Of a DNA stretch of 64,000 bases, positions 22,690 through 31,862 are shown one piece after another; within the stretch, counting starts at the first letter, position 1, and the number at the start of each line of letters is the position of its first letter. The translations under genes were made by a program, and so were the position numbers. Source of the DNA: Rutpela maculata. Lineage: Eukaryota; Arthropoda; Insecta; Coleoptera; Cerambycidae. The notes beneath the pieces were generated by a model. It had not been told where the DNA came from. It ran no database searches and saw only the letters and a list, made by a program, of their open reading frames with translations. The stretch is from positions 369,955,249-370,019,248 of the forward strand of contig OW386285.2 in the NCBI GenBank assembly GCA_936432065.2. The letters run 5' to 3'.

Positions 22690-24480
22690 AACAAAAAATC
22701 GAAATAAAATTTTAATACTGAATGAACTTAAAACTAACAGAAAAACTATATTACTAATAATACACGAACATTCATTATCATCCTCGTCCACATTGTCGTC
22801 TAATGGTGTACCATTCGTACACGTACCATGGCAAGTGCCGTACACCATGGAGCATGGAATTCCAGGTTTTGGCAGCCACAACGTCCCCCACACCCAGTAG
22901 AACATCGATAGAAAATAGAGTACAAGATCGCTTCAGGGGCTACTGGGTCTTTGGTGGTAACCCGAGTTAGCGATCCATCTTCCCTTCGGTTCTATTCAGT
23001 GGCGTAACAGACACCCTCGCAGACCCCGCACCGCGGGGGGGGGGCCCAACCAGCTAGGAGGGATGGCGGATGGCCGACCCCCATTCAAAACTCTGCGGCC
23101 AGCTTTGCTTTTCACAGATATGTATTTCATTTCATAATTCAATGAATTAAATTCATAAGTAATGTTATTTATAAATAATGTTATTTTTCGGTCGATCACT
23201 ACTACCCCCGCTACTACCATACATTGTAAGCAATATTATACTGTTTTAAAATTTTGATTTTGTATCATGTTTGCTGAAATATTACTTATAATGACTTAAT
23301 AACTACCTATATGTTATGTCTACCAGTCTACCTAAGATTATGCAATAAATTCGAATTGTTTGCTTTTTTATTATGTACTTAATACCTAGTGTGGGTTTAA
23401 CCCTAATTAAATTATCACACGATTAACTAATTCAAAAATTCATAAACTTGAACCTGACAGTAATAAAAGATAAAAATTATCATTTTCCACTCGTTATAGA
23501 GAGGGGGGCCCTGAAAAGGTTTGCGGAGCGGGCCACACAGTTTCTGTTACGCCACTGGTTCTATTCCATAAATATTTGTAAGAAACAGTTAATATACCTG
23601 TAAATAAACTCTGAAAGAGTGTTGTTGCGCAGCTCTTTTGATTGGTGGCAGTGTGGCTAGATCAGGTTTTGCTTGGTGGATGATTTTAGGAACGCAGCTT
23701 ATCGGTGTTTATTTAAACCTCGCTAATCTGCAGTCGCTTGGTAGGTCGCTAAAGACATCTTCTCACCAGCCAACTTAACCATTCCTCTTTTGCTTCTATT
23801 GTAAATGGTGGAGGTGTTGCCGCATCCGTTAAAGCCATGGAGGAGGATATTTTCAGCAAAGAGAAGTCGTTGGAGTTTGCTCGTTAAAAACAATTTTGAT
23901 TCCACCTTCCCCCCTACAGGCTTCATGGTGTATACGTTACTACTTGGTGGTGCCAAAGTAACGAGTAGAAACATCAAGTCCACATCTTCCCCTGCTATTG
24001 TGACAGTGGGATGTACAACAGCCTTCTCTAACCCATATCTCACAATAGTGTCATCAGCATCCTCTGTAGCAACTCTTGTTTCTACTCCTCTTGCCGTCAT
24101 TTTGTGGGTGAGTAATTCGATAAGCCTGGTTCTGTTCTTTTCGTTTGCAAGAAAATGCTCCTGTTGAACAGCAACATTCATGCTTTTATTATAATCAATG
24201 TCAACTGAAGATTTTGTGAAGCCTCTTCGCATCTGCTCCGCTTGTCTCGTATCGTTGACATCACCGTAACTATCAAAAACTACAGTACAGTATTGACCGT
24301 AATATTTGAGTACGTAGCTATGTATAGATCGCAAATTGAAGAAATATTGGAGCTCACATTCCATTTCACGCGGTGAAGCAAGAAGCTACCATCTACTACA
24401 TTGGTGCTCGTTGTGAGATCATGGATTCCATAGTATTTATTCCAGATATTTATGTGTGATGTCTTAATAAACATACTTTG
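22690..24480 (-). pseudogene. PIN/XPG-like protein with Cys-rich C-terminus, cut by a MITE
   Basis: Decayed copy of a protein family I recognise as recurrent in insect and other animal genomes, without an accepted function. From 24474: VDGSFLLHRVKWN, a frame change near 24330, then YYGQYCTVVFDSYGD. Acidic motifs follow at ATEDADDTIV (residues 99-108 of the frame starting at 24364) and AGEDVDLMFLL (124-134). A GCD-type helix motif, here GFNGCGNTS, comes next. Their order resembles XPG/FEN1-like PIN nucleases (inference); the Asp of GCD is Gly here. Downstream, 23720-23570 still reads an LPPIKRAAQQHSFRVYLQ-like segment. A hAT MITE interrupts at 22997-23557. After it comes a Cys-rich stretch (RCSTGCGGRCGC, then GTCHGTCTNGTPLDDNVDED) to about 22690, again in mixed frames. 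Confidence 0.75.
22997..23557. mobile_element. hAT-type MITE inside the PIN-like pseudogene
   Basis: Ends CAGTGGCGTAACAGA and TCTGTTACGCCACTG are exact inverted repeats. An exact 8 bp duplication GTTCTATT lies at 22989-22996 and 23558-23565. 561 bp with no coding content, including a run of G near 23034-23043. Confidence 0.9.
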
Positions 24481-24589
24481 TCCAGCACTATTGCATTTAG
24501 ATGTTATACAGACATTAATATTCGGTCTGAACCGACTTCATTTAACATGAAACATTAATTTTATATCATTAAAACATGATTTTTAAAAA

Positions 24590-25875
24590 TTCGCGATTTT
24601 TTCACCTTCTCTACTACGTAAGCTTAAAAAAAAGATATTTCCAAACGGCTTTCGTCAAGTATCTCTAAAAGTATTACTTTATCGAAAAAATGTTACACAC
24701 CAATTACAGAAAGTACAAACTGAGAATTAATTATATTTTTTGTTTATTGACTAGTATTAATAATTTCGGAGATATTTAAGTTTATATTTTGCATCCAAGT
24801 GTTTCGAAATTACTTTTAAAGTTTAAAATGCATTTTTTTTAAAGCAAGTGCTTTATTTGAGCATCTAGGTAATGTTACATTTTAACGAAAAACTGTGTTT
24901 GAGATTTTTTTTTTTAAATTACTAGCTAATTGGAGTAACAAAATGGCGACCTTTTTATATAAAAAAATATAAATACGCATATTTTTCCGTCATAACTTCT
25001 TTATCTCTTGTGCCACAGAAACGAGTAAAAAATAATTTGAAAGCGCAATTAATTGTTTTTAATTTCATTTCTTAGCATGCGTGACGTAGGTGTCACAATT
25101 TCTGAGATATTTAACATTTAAACTGCATTTTTCGTCTCATAAACGTTCGGACGCCATTTGTAAACTTTCATATCTCTGAAACTATTAAATCTATGTAAAT
25201 AAATAAATAATCAAATTTCATGATCAGTTTATGAGCTTTATTTTTGGTCCCTACCCATTTTTCAATAAAACTAATATTTATTGAGATATTTGGAAAAGGA
25301 AAAAAAATACGTTTTATCGAAAATACCTTATAGTATAAACTATAATTTTTTCTAATAAAGAAAGTGCTGTATACAAACGAAAAAATTTCAGCATCTAGGC
25401 CATGCTATATATTAATGAGAAACAGTGTTTGAAATTCCTTTTTTTTATTTACTGGCTAATTACAGTAACAAAATGGCGACTTTGTTATTAAAAAAGTATG
25501 TGAAGACGCACATTTCTTCGGTCATAACTTCTTTGTTTTTTATGCTACAGAAGCAAATTAAAAAACAGTTGAAAGCTTAATTAATAACCTATTATTCTAC
25601 ATTATTCTTGACGTAGGTTGTCACAGTCTCTGAGATATTTAACTCTCACTCTAAATAATTATCTTATGAACACTTGGATGCCAAATATAAACTTAAATAT
25701 CTCCGAAATTATTAATTCTACATCAATATACAAAAAATATAATTAATTCCCAGTTTGTACTTTCTGTGATTGACCTGTAACATTTTTTCGATAAAGCAAT
25801 ACTTTTCGAGATACTTGACGAAAGCCGTTTGGAAATACCTTTTTTTTAAGCTAAAATCGCAATTTCGAAGTCGTT
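24590..25875. repeat. Composite inverted and direct repeat
   Basis: Arms ~24590-24800 and ~25640-25875 are inverted copies (TTTCCAAACGGCTTTCGTCA near 24638 against TGACGAAAGCCGTTTGGAAA near 25815). Between them, ~24820-25170 and ~25345-25680 are direct copies about 510 bp apart, each with an AACAAAATGGCGAC block and a TTGACGTAGG/GTGACGTAGG block. No coding signal. Probably a nonautonomous DNA transposon; ends and duplication not resolved. Confidence 0.68.
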
Positions 25876-25941
25876 ATGTGAAAAATTGCATAGAACCTTT
25901 TCTTCTTAAAATTTGATTCTTTTTCAGTTCCAATGAATATA

Positions 25942-26304
25942 TGTTATATAAAATTATACGCTATATCATCAAGATATAAATCGACATTACAGATAGCATC
26001 ATATTACAGTATTAGATAACAGCTTCCTTTGAATTGCTTATCTAGATATTAAGTTTCATTTTAACTTCTCACAATATTATGCTGATTAGCTAGCTTGCAT
26101 TTCCTTTGTTCAACTTTGGCTGACACATCATTTAAAAACTTATAAATAAGACTAACGTGCATTTGTACCGGCAGTTATCATACTCACTTCATATTAAATG
26201 TATCATACATAAATTGCATCTTTTATTCAGGAATCAACGCCGATTCCTCATGTAACTAAATAAAAAGTTTTTAAAAAGTCAATCACGCAAACAGCGATCT
26301 AACA
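25942..26304 (+). repeat. 5' LTR of copy 2 (363 bp)
   Basis: Starts TGTTATATAAAATTATACGC and ends GATCTAACA. It carries a TATAAATA box at 26141-26148 and an AATAAA signal near 26262. Confidence 0.95.
26141..26148 (+). promoter_or_regulatory. TATA box in 5' LTR
   Basis: TATAAATA, also present in the 3' LTR and matched in position class by TATAAATACG in copy 1. Likely core promoter of the genomic RNA; the start site is not determined. Confidence 0.6.
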
Positions 26305-26306
26305 AA

Positions 26307-26323
26307 TGGCGCAGTCGGTAGGA
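26307..26323 (+). other. Primer binding site, tRNA-Ser (copy 2)
   Basis: TGGCGCAGTCGGTAGGA, two bases after the LTR. Complementary to the 3' end of insect tRNA-Ser. Confidence 0.87.
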
Positions 26324-26487
26324 TCTAACTAACATCGCGTGTTCGGGAGTGGTAAACGCATCCAGCGGAACAAGGAGTCCATCTGCAAAAGGTGCCTAAC
26401 CATTGGAAAAGAACCATTAGAACAAGGAGAACTTCTTAGCCGTGGTGGTGGATCCCAATCCTTTAATTAGAAGAACCTACTAACCAG

Positions 26488-26510
26488 ATGAAGAAAATAT
26501 TCACGTAAGT
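26488..26510 (+). other. Leader ATG and splice donor for env mRNA
   Basis: An ATG at 26488 starts five complete codons plus two bases, ending at a GTAAGT donor at 26505-26510. The remaining phase fits the acceptor at 31861-31862 so that the env frame continues without a break. Copy 1 has the same arrangement in diverged sequence (ATG at 13357, donor 13346-13341), which argues for function. Confidence 0.6.
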
Positions 26511-26757
26511 CATTTTAAGAATCATCTCGCTTACTTTATTCATAACCTATTTAAGTGAACAGTTCTATTGTCAAAGTGAAATCCATTCCTTTACAAACGC
26601 AACGAAACAAGTTAATTTAATTTTAAGTTTATTTATCTTCGTATTTACGAAACATTGTGTATTATACAGCTAATATACAATCCATTTACACACGTAACTT
26701 AACAAGCTAATTTAATTTAAGTTCGTATCATACTGCTGATACGCAACCAATTTCTTT

Positions 26758-28074
26758 TTGCAACAACAACAACTACAACAACAACAACCAGAGCAAATTG
26801 AGCCTTACAAGCTCTCTGAAGTATTTTCATTGATACCGGAATTTGATGGCAACGCAATTAATTTACAAACATTTTTAAACTCATGTCAGTGTGCACAAAG
26901 TATGGCAATCCATGACCAGAAAATTTTACTAACAATCCACATCAAAAATAAGTTAAAAGGCAAAGCTGCCGAATTAATTAATTCACGCAACCCTGGCACC
27001 TGGCCAGAAATCAAAGCACTCTTGGAAACTCATTTTGGGGACTCCAGAGATCTAACGGCCCTGATTCAGGACCTGCAGCGCATTCACCAATTGCCAGGCG
27101 AATCCGCATTAACATTTGTATCGCGTCTACAAACGCACAACGCGAAGATGCACGCCGCAGTGCAAAAACAAAATCTCACGGGAACGCAAAGAACTGCACA
27201 ATCAGATCTTATAGAAACCATGACGCTTAATAATTTGTTAACGGGCTTAGAACCAAACTTAGGCCGCATCATACGTGCCAGTAACCCTCCAACCATACTA
27301 AAAGCTGTTAGCAGAATTCGGAGAGAACTGCAACTCTCCTATTTTGAACAACAAAAATTTCCGAAAAATAGTCCGGTCAAAAATCCCAATTTACAACTCA
27401 AACGACCAACCTCTAATTTTCAACAGAAATTCTGCTCATTTTGTAAAAGAAATGGACACGTCATAAACGAATGTCGTACAAGGCAACAGCAACAGTCTAT
27501 GCCATCGACATCAAACTTCCAGAGACCAAATTATCAAGGAAACCCAAATTTTCAAAATTTTTCTCAAACCAATCAATTTAATCAGAGGACATTCCCTCAA
27601 CCTAATCAATCTAGTCAACCACAACAAAACAGGCCCTCAGCCATAAGACCGAACCCGAATTTCAATCAGCAAAGACCCTCTGCTATTCAACCAAACCCAA
27701 ACTTCAACCGTTTTAATCAACAAAAAACGCATCATCTAAATTACGAACCTTATGAAAACCAATGCGATTTTAATCAATACAGTGACTATTCTTCTGATTA
27801 CCAAACTGCAGAAGATACTTACGAACATTATAACTTTGAAACCAACCAAAATTTCCAAGAGAATTATACAGTTAATTCTCAATACGAACAGTACGAGGAT
27901 TATACTGCTAATCCTCAGGATTTTCGTTTAGACCCGGAGTACCCCACGGATACTCCAACACAACAAACAGACCAATTCGAACCAATCACGGAACTAGAAA
28001 CTCAAATACAAACTATGAATCTCAACGACAGTTTCGACCTGTCCCTGAACTTCCCAGAACAGAAGTTCTTTTAA
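26758..28074 (+). CDS. gag: Errantivirus Gag, start codon missing (copy 2)
   Basis: Capsid/nucleocapsid precursor, 438 codons in an open frame. It begins with a Gln-rich stretch, then the capsid-like region EPYKLSEVFSLIPEFDGN and LQTFLNSCQCAQ. A CCHC zinc knuckle (CSFCKRNGHVINEC, about residue 225-238) follows, then a long Asn/Gln/Pro/Tyr-rich C-terminus. The first codon of the frame taken here is TTG, and an in-frame TGA lies at 26737-26739. No ATG occurs until about codon 49 (SMAIHD), inside the capsid region. Copy 1 has a normal ATG followed by MPDGAQPE and a longer Pro-rich N-terminus, which this copy lacks. Gag is therefore probably absent or truncated despite the clean frame. Its 3' end overlaps the pol frame. 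Confidence 0.88.
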   Translation: MQQQQLQQQQPEQIEPYKLSEVFSLIPEFDGNAINLQTFLNSCQCAQSMAIHDQKILLTIHIKNKLKGKAAELINSRNPGTWPEIKALLETHFGDSRDLTALIQDLQRIHQLPGESALTFVSRLQTHNAKMHAAVQKQNLTGTQRTAQSDLIETMTLNNLLTGLEPNLGRIIRASNPPTILKAVSRIRRELQLSYFEQQKFPKNSPVKNPNLQLKRPTSNFQQKFCSFCKRNGHVINECRTRQQQQSMPSTSNFQRPNYQGNPNFQNFSQTNQFNQRTFPQPNQSSQPQQNRPSAIRPNPNFNQQRPSAIQPNPNFNRFNQQKTHHLNYEPYENQCDFNQYSDYSSDYQTAEDTYEHYNFETNQNFQENYTVNSQYEQYEDYTANPQDFRLDPEYPTDTPTQQTDQFEPITELETQIQTMNLNDSFDLSLNFPEQKFF

Positions 28075-28124
28075 ATACACCCCCGCATGCCTTACTAACC
28101 GTAAACTCAAAAAATCTCTATTAT

Positions 28125-31100
28125 ATGAAAGACGCAACTGGTAAATTTAAAATCTTAATTGACACAGGTGCAGGCATATCAATTTTTAAACCTAAAACAG
28201 CTGAAAATTATAGACGTAGATCTCCTGAAAACGTAATTATACAGGGTATTACCGATCAAAAAATTTATATCAACGAATCTGTTCTCATCCCCTTTTCAGA
28301 TGAGTCACACAAAGTTTATATCTATAATCTAGATATAGATTTTGATGGATTATTAGGCGCAGACTTTTTAGAACATTACGAATGCCAAGTAGACTTTAAA
28401 AATAAACAACTAGTCACAAATTTTAAAACCGTACCACTATTTAAAGTCACGGAAGAAACTACAGTAAATTTACCTGTACAACCAACTAGTAACTCTAACA
28501 TCAAAAACCAAAATCTAAATTTAGGCAACATCAAAAATTTAATTTCTATCGAACCTCGCATGGAAAAAATCTGTAAACTAAAATGTAACCTGCGAAATAC
28601 CGAGGCTATACTGTTAGCCCAGGAAAACGAGAAAGTACGCTTACCAAATGCCATTGTCAAAATCGATCACAATGGAGAATTTTTAACTTCAATAATAAAC
28701 GCAAACGCCATCCCAAAAACCATAAACTTCTCAAATCTTAACCTGGAACCAGTACAAAAATTCAAATCAATTTTTTATTTAAATACTCAAAATTCTGACC
28801 AACGCTTACAGACAGACAGATCCTTTGAAATCAGGAACGAATTGCGCTTGGATCATCTAAACGAAGAAGAGGCCGAAATAGTAACGCAGCTTTGTTTAGA
28901 CTTTCAAGATATATTCTATTTAGAAGGAGACAATTTGACCTTTACCAACGAAATCAAACACCCTATTGACACCGACAATTCCCGACCGATATTTACGAAA
29001 TCGTATCGCTATCCTCAGGTCCACAAAGAAGAAGTTAAGTCCCAAGTATCGAAAATGTTAAGTCAAGGTATTATTCAACCCTCAATCTCACCTTGGTCCT
29101 CTCCTGTCTGGGTAGTTCCCAAAAAACTGGACGCTTCTGGTAAACAGAAATGGCGCGTTGTAGTCGACTACCGCAAACTCAACGAGGTTACAATCGGTGA
29201 CAAATATCCTCTGCCCAACATTTCCGATCTTTTAGACCAACTTGGCAAATGCCAATATTTCACAACCTTAGACTTGGCTTCTGGTTTTCACCAAATCGAA
29301 ATTAATCCCGCAGATATTCAAAAGACTGCTTTCACAGTTGAGAACGGTCATTATGAATTCGTGCGAATGCCATTTGGACTCAAAAACGCTCCATCAACTT
29401 TTCAAAGAGTTATGGATAACATCCTGTTAGGTATTCAAAATGAACGATGTCTCGTTTACATGGACGATATTATTATTTACTCTCCTACAATTCACGAACA
29501 CATTTCCCGTCTAACTGAAGTCTTTAAACGCCTTCAAAAAGCCAACCTCAAAATTCAACCAGACAAATGCGAGTTTCTCCGCAAGGAAGTCGCTTATTTA
29601 GGACACCTAATTACAAAAGACGGCGTAAAACCAAACCCTTCGAAAGTTGACGCTATTTTAAATTTTCCTCAACCGAAAAATCCAAAAGAAATTAAATCAT
29701 TTCTAGGCTTAGCCGGATATTATAGGCGCTTTATTCCTAATTTCTCCAAGATAACCAAGCCCTTAACAAAACTACTACAAAAAGACGTACCATTTCTCTT
29801 CAACAATGATTGTATAAATTCTTTTCAAAATTTGAAACAAACATTAACGACAACTCCGATATTAATCTACCCCAACTTTGATGAACCTTTCATTCTAACC
29901 ACTGATGCGAGCGCATTTGCCGTCGGCTCGGTGCTGAGCCAGGGGCCTATTGGCAAAGATTTACCCATTGCCTATGCTTCTAGAACCTTGTGCAGTGCAG
30001 AAACTAAATATTCAACGATTGAACGCGAGCTTTTATCGATAGTATGGAGTGTAAAGCACTTTAGACCATATCTGTGCGGTAGGAAGTTCAAGCTTGTAAC
30101 CGACCACAGACCACTCACCTGGCTATTCTCTATAAAAGATCCAGGAAGTAGACTTGCCCGTTGGCGACTCAAATTAGAAGAGTACGATTACGAAATAATT
30201 TATAAACCCGGCAAAATCAATAAGAACGCGGACGCACTTTCCAGAATCAAAATTAATCATTTTTCCGAATGTTCCAAATTATATTCAAAGGTTCTAGCCG
30301 CGAATGACGAAGAGTCAGACGATGACGAAAACCCTGACAATAACGATGAAATCACTGTCGAACAAATTTCTCGAGAATTTGAAACTTTCACCAACCTATA
30401 TAAAACAACATCTTTAATAGACTATTCAAAAATCAAAGCCTCAAACAAACTACTCTTATACCGAGAACATAAAGATATTATAACCTTCTTCCAACAAAAT
30501 AACTTACAAGACCTACATCACAAAATTATCGAGGACATATTTGAAGAAAACCCCGAATTTCATAACGATAAAATCAATATTGTATCGAGCAAAACAGTCA
30601 GACATAGGAGATATTTTATCATCCCTCTACCTTTTGATATCGAATCTGTAATTGAACATCTATTTTTGGTATTATTTAAAAATCAAGATGTCCTAGATCT
30701 CTCTAAGACATACTTTGTCGAAAATAACTTAGACCTCCCCATTCTTGAAATCCTATCATTCATTTTTGCGGAAAAAGACTTAAAAGTAGTAATTTGTCAA
30801 GATATCGTCAGAACTGCCGACGAAGATGAAATTCCAATTATATTGGAGCAAAATCATTTTGGTAAAAATAATCTACACCGTGGAATAAATGAAACGATTC
30901 GAAGAATTAGAGAAAAATACACTTGGCACGGTCTAACTAAAGACGTGGAAAATTTTATAAAAAATTGCGAAACTTGCCAAAAGAATAAAGTATGCCGGAA
31001 AAACCTTAACAACCCTCTAGTAGTCACAGAAACCCCAAGAACACCATTCGAAAGAATTAATATCGATTTATTTGAATTCCCAACTCGAAATTATGCTTTA

Positions 31101-31850
31101 ACTATTCGCGACGAGTTAACCAAATTTACACAAGCCTATGCAGTCCCGGACAAATCCGCAAAATCCGTCGTAAATACCTTGTTATACTTTCAACATTGCG
31201 GTACCCCGCTAAGAATCCATTGCGATTACGGTGGCGAATTTGACAACCGTTTGCTTAAAGATCTTTGCACCCTCTACGACATAAAATTAACTTATTCAAG
31301 CGTAGGACATCCCCAATCGAACGGATCCATAGAAAGATTTCATGCTACTCTAGCTGAAATGATAAGAATTCATAAAACTGAAAATCCAAACGAACATCCT
31401 TTCACGATTTTACCATATGCAGTAATATGCTATAACAATTCGGTAAATAAAACACACGGTTTTACCCCATATGAACTTATCTTTGGTCATACGTCTAACA
31501 GACCACCTGAAACCTTATATAACCAAAAAGAGTTAATAACCAAATACGTTAGAGATTTAAACAACAGAATATCCCACTACTATAAAATAGCCCGTAGTCG
31601 AACACAATCTCAAAAGGAGAAAGCAAAAGTTCGTTTCGACAGAAATGTTCCTCAAAAACGATCTGAGTACAAAATAGGTGACTTAGTTTACGTAAAAGAA
31701 TCACAAATCAAAAACAAATTGCAAAACAAATTTAACGGTCCTTTTAAAATAAAAGAAATTTTTCAAAATTCTGCTACCTTATTAAACCTCGAAACGAAAC
31801 AAGAAACCAAAGTAAATTTTGATAGAATGAAACCATATACTGAAAATTAA
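28125..31850 (+). CDS. pol: Errantivirus Pol polyprotein (copy 2)
   Basis: Protease, RT, RNase H and integrase, 1241 residues from the first ATG. The protease Asp is in LIDTGAG (residue 13). RT has KWRVVVDYRKLNEVT, MPFGLKNAPSTFQ and YMDD at 445-448. RNase H has TTDASAFAVGS near 590 and IERELLS. Integrase has a His/Cys zinc finger (HFGKNNLH to CETCQK, about 909-950). Its catalytic Asp, Asp, Glu lie in NIDLFEF (near 980), HCDYGGEF (near 1032) and GSIERFHATL (near 1068), with a GPF/Y-like NKFNGPFKI at the C-terminus. The frame is open well upstream of the ATG, overlapping gag by more than 100 bases in the -1 frame. Copy 1 has Ile at the position of this ATG, so translation is probably by -1 frameshifting from gag, not from 28125. 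Confidence 0.95.
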   Translation: MKDATGKFKILIDTGAGISIFKPKTAENYRRRSPENVIIQGITDQKIYINESVLIPFSDESHKVYIYNLDIDFDGLLGADFLEHYECQVDFKNKQLVTNFKTVPLFKVTEETTVNLPVQPTSNSNIKNQNLNLGNIKNLISIEPRMEKICKLKCNLRNTEAILLAQENEKVRLPNAIVKIDHNGEFLTSIINANAIPKTINFSNLNLEPVQKFKSIFYLNTQNSDQRLQTDRSFEIRNELRLDHLNEEEAEIVTQLCLDFQDIFYLEGDNLTFTNEIKHPIDTDNSRPIFTKSYRYPQVHKEEVKSQVSKMLSQGIIQPSISPWSSPVWVVPKKLDASGKQKWRVVVDYRKLNEVTIGDKYPLPNISDLLDQLGKCQYFTTLDLASGFHQIEINPADIQKTAFTVENGHYEFVRMPFGLKNAPSTFQRVMDNILLGIQNERCLVYMDDIIIYSPTIHEHISRLTEVFKRLQKANLKIQPDKCEFLRKEVAYLGHLITKDGVKPNPSKVDAILNFPQPKNPKEIKSFLGLAGYYRRFIPNFSKITKPLTKLLQKDVPFLFNNDCINSFQNLKQTLTTTPILIYPNFDEPFILTTDASAFAVGSVLSQGPIGKDLPIAYASRTLCSAETKYSTIERELLSIVWSVKHFRPYLCGRKFKLVTDHRPLTWLFSIKDPGSRLARWRLKLEEYDYEIIYKPGKINKNADALSRIKINHFSECSKLYSKVLAANDEESDDDENPDNNDEITVEQISREFETFTNLYKTTSLIDYSKIKASNKLLLYREHKDIITFFQQNNLQDLHHKIIEDIFEENPEFHNDKINIVSSKTVRHRRYFIIPLPFDIESVIEHLFLVLFKNQDVLDLSKTYFVENNLDLPILEILSFIFAEKDLKVVICQDIVRTADEDEIPIILEQNHFGKNNLHRGINETIRRIREKYTWHGLTKDVENFIKNCETCQKNKVCRKNLNNPLVVTETPRTPFERINIDLFEFPTRNYALTIRDELTKFTQAYAVPDKSAKSVVNTLLYFQHCGTPLRIHCDYGGEFDNRLLKDLCTLYDIKLTYSSVGHPQSNGSIERFHATLAEMIRIHKTENPNEHPFTILPYAVICYNNSVNKTHGFTPYELIFGHTSNRPPETLYNQKELITKYVRDLNNRISHYYKIARSRTQSQKEKAKVRFDRNVPQKRSEYKIGDLVYVKESQIKNKLQNKFNGPFKIKEIFQNSATLLNLETKQETKVNFDRMKPYTEN

Positions 31851-31860
31851 ATTTATTTTC

Positions 31861-31862
31861 AG
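31861..31862 (+). other. Predicted env splice acceptor (copy 2)
   Basis: TTTATTTTCAG ends here, 11 bases after the pol stop. The downstream sequence opens the env frame with a hydrophobic leader. Confidence 0.62.
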
